Origin: Bacillota bacterium
GTDB lineage: Bacteria > Bacillota > Desulfotomaculia > Desulfotomaculales > JAJYZD01
Direction of reading: 5' to 3'
Length of the DNA: 6,041 bases
Assembly: GCA_021800315.1 (NCBI GenBank)
Contig: JAJYZD010000229.1
Location: 1-6,041 of the forward strand
Numbering within the stretch: the first letter of the stretch is position 1; each line of letters opens with the position of its first letter. This document shows, in pieces, positions 5,660 to 6,041 of this stretch. Made by a program: the position numbers and the translations under genes. Under the pieces are notes generated by a model, which made no database searches, had not been told where the DNA came from, and saw only the letters and a program-made list of their open reading frames with translations.

Positions 5660-5694
5660 TTAGAAGCCTTGATTATCAGGGCTTCTAACTTTTT
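5660..5694 (+). terminator. Terminator of tRNA-Pro, with an overlapping alternative hairpin
   Basis: TTAGAAGCC (5660-5668) and GGCTTCTAA (5680-5688) form a perfect 9-bp stem with an 11-base loop, followed by C and five T residues (5690-5694). A second perfect repeat, GATAATCA (5652-5659) with TGATTATC (5670-5677), encloses the terminator's left arm and would compete with it. Confidence 0.85.
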
Positions 5695-5761
5695 GATAAT
5701 AGCCGGAGGGGTCAGACAGGGTTCCGTAAGGAGCCCCTATTTTCCGGGCATTCCCGAACCT

Positions 5762-5797
5762 CGACACACCAATCGGCACACCAACTGGCACACCAAA
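5762..5797 (+). repeat. Three tandem 12-base units with core CACACCAA
   Basis: Units at 5762-5773, 5774-5785 and 5786-5797 share CACACCAA, with differences at the edges. The period is a multiple of three: on the minus strand, in one frame, it encodes GVPV, GVPI, GVSR. Confidence 0.8.
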
Positions 5798-5884
5798 ATG
5801 AAACCCCGGAAGCCACGAATAACAAGGGCTCCGTGGTACATTTGTCTCACAGGCGGACTATTTTCCTTCGTACGTACATTTCAG

Positions 5885-5904
5885 CCAGCCACCAGGCTGG
5901 TTTT
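5885..5904 (+). terminator. Terminator-like hairpin with no assignable gene
   Basis: CCAGCC (5885-5890), loop ACCA, GGCTGG (5895-5900), then TTTT; another six T residues come at 5909-5914 after GCCG. It has the form of a weak intrinsic terminator, but no gene ends just upstream on this strand, so it may act on read-through or be part of an element end. Confidence 0.4.
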
Positions 5905-6041
5905 GCCGTTTTTTCCACTTGTGGGTACCCGGCACAGGGTCAGGGAGTACCCCCTGCGCGTCCATATGTGATATGTGGTGCCGGCCTGGCGCCGATCCGG
6001 CCCGAACTGCAACGGAGCAGCCCCATATCTTGAGACAGGAA

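Larger units (their letters stand above)
5695..6041. other. Region after the tRNA with no intact gene; possible mobile-DNA remnants
   Basis: No frame has a ribosome site plus recognisable protein. Visible elements are three 12-base tandem units (5762-5797), two copies of GTACATTT (5836-5843 and 5874-5881), TGTCTCA (5843-5849) with its inverse TGAGACA (6031-6037), and a small hairpin with T run (5885-5904). The stretch runs off the window end. Confidence 0.5.

Noticed and set aside
5652..5688. H-type pseudoknot after the tRNA
   Set aside because: The two stems interleave correctly, but the connecting loops would be 0, 1 and 2 bases, too short to span 8-9 bp stems; competing hairpins are more likely.
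5762..5797. CRISPR-like repeat array
   Set aside because: The units are 12 bases and directly tandem with no spacers; it is a microrepeat, not an array.

Overview
The window looks like chromosomal DNA from a GC-rich, probably spore-forming Firmicute of the Desulfotomaculum / Pelotomaculum / Desulforudis type. This is inferred from strong AGGAGG-type ribosome binding sites, TTG and possibly ATC starts, sigma-A style promoters, U-tailed terminators, a tRNA gene with encoded CCA, a short LysM protein and a secreted NodB-type deacetylase. The species cannot be fixed from the sequence.

Layout. Positions 1-657 (+) hold the 3' part of a response-regulator diguanylate cyclase (end of REC, then complete GGDEF), closed by a strong terminator. 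Positions 770-2146 (+) encode an APC-family amino acid permease. It runs tail to tail into a beta-hydroxyacid dehydrogenase (2143-3006, -); the two genes share the palindrome CTAG as both stop codons. The dehydrogenase has a sigma-A promoter about 160 bases upstream, and the leader between them holds a short coding-like frame interrupted by an in-frame TAG. Positions 3281-4042 (-) encode a secreted polysaccharide deacetylase whose best start appears to be ATC. Positions 4125-4604 (+) hold a broken B3/4-domain gene (phenylalanyl-tRNA synthetase beta B3/B4-like): it lacks its N-terminal half and carries two opposite one-base frameshifts. Positions 4643-5182 (-) encode a LysM protein with an unrecognised C-terminal domain and a Cys/His-rich tail, with a near-perfect terminator. 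After about 390 bases of hairpin-rich non-coding DNA comes tRNA-Pro(GGG) at 5573-5650 (+), with its own consensus promoter and terminator. The last 350 bases hold no intact gene, only small repeats that might be remnants of mobile DNA.

The genes do not form one pathway. Each looks like a separate transcription unit: c-di-GMP signalling, amino acid uptake, small-metabolite reduction, cell-wall or spore-coat work, and translation. I see no convincing new multi-gene system. The most useful observations are the decayed B3/4 gene, the probable ATC start, the amber-interrupted leader frame and the shared CTAG stop with a terminator inside the opposing gene.
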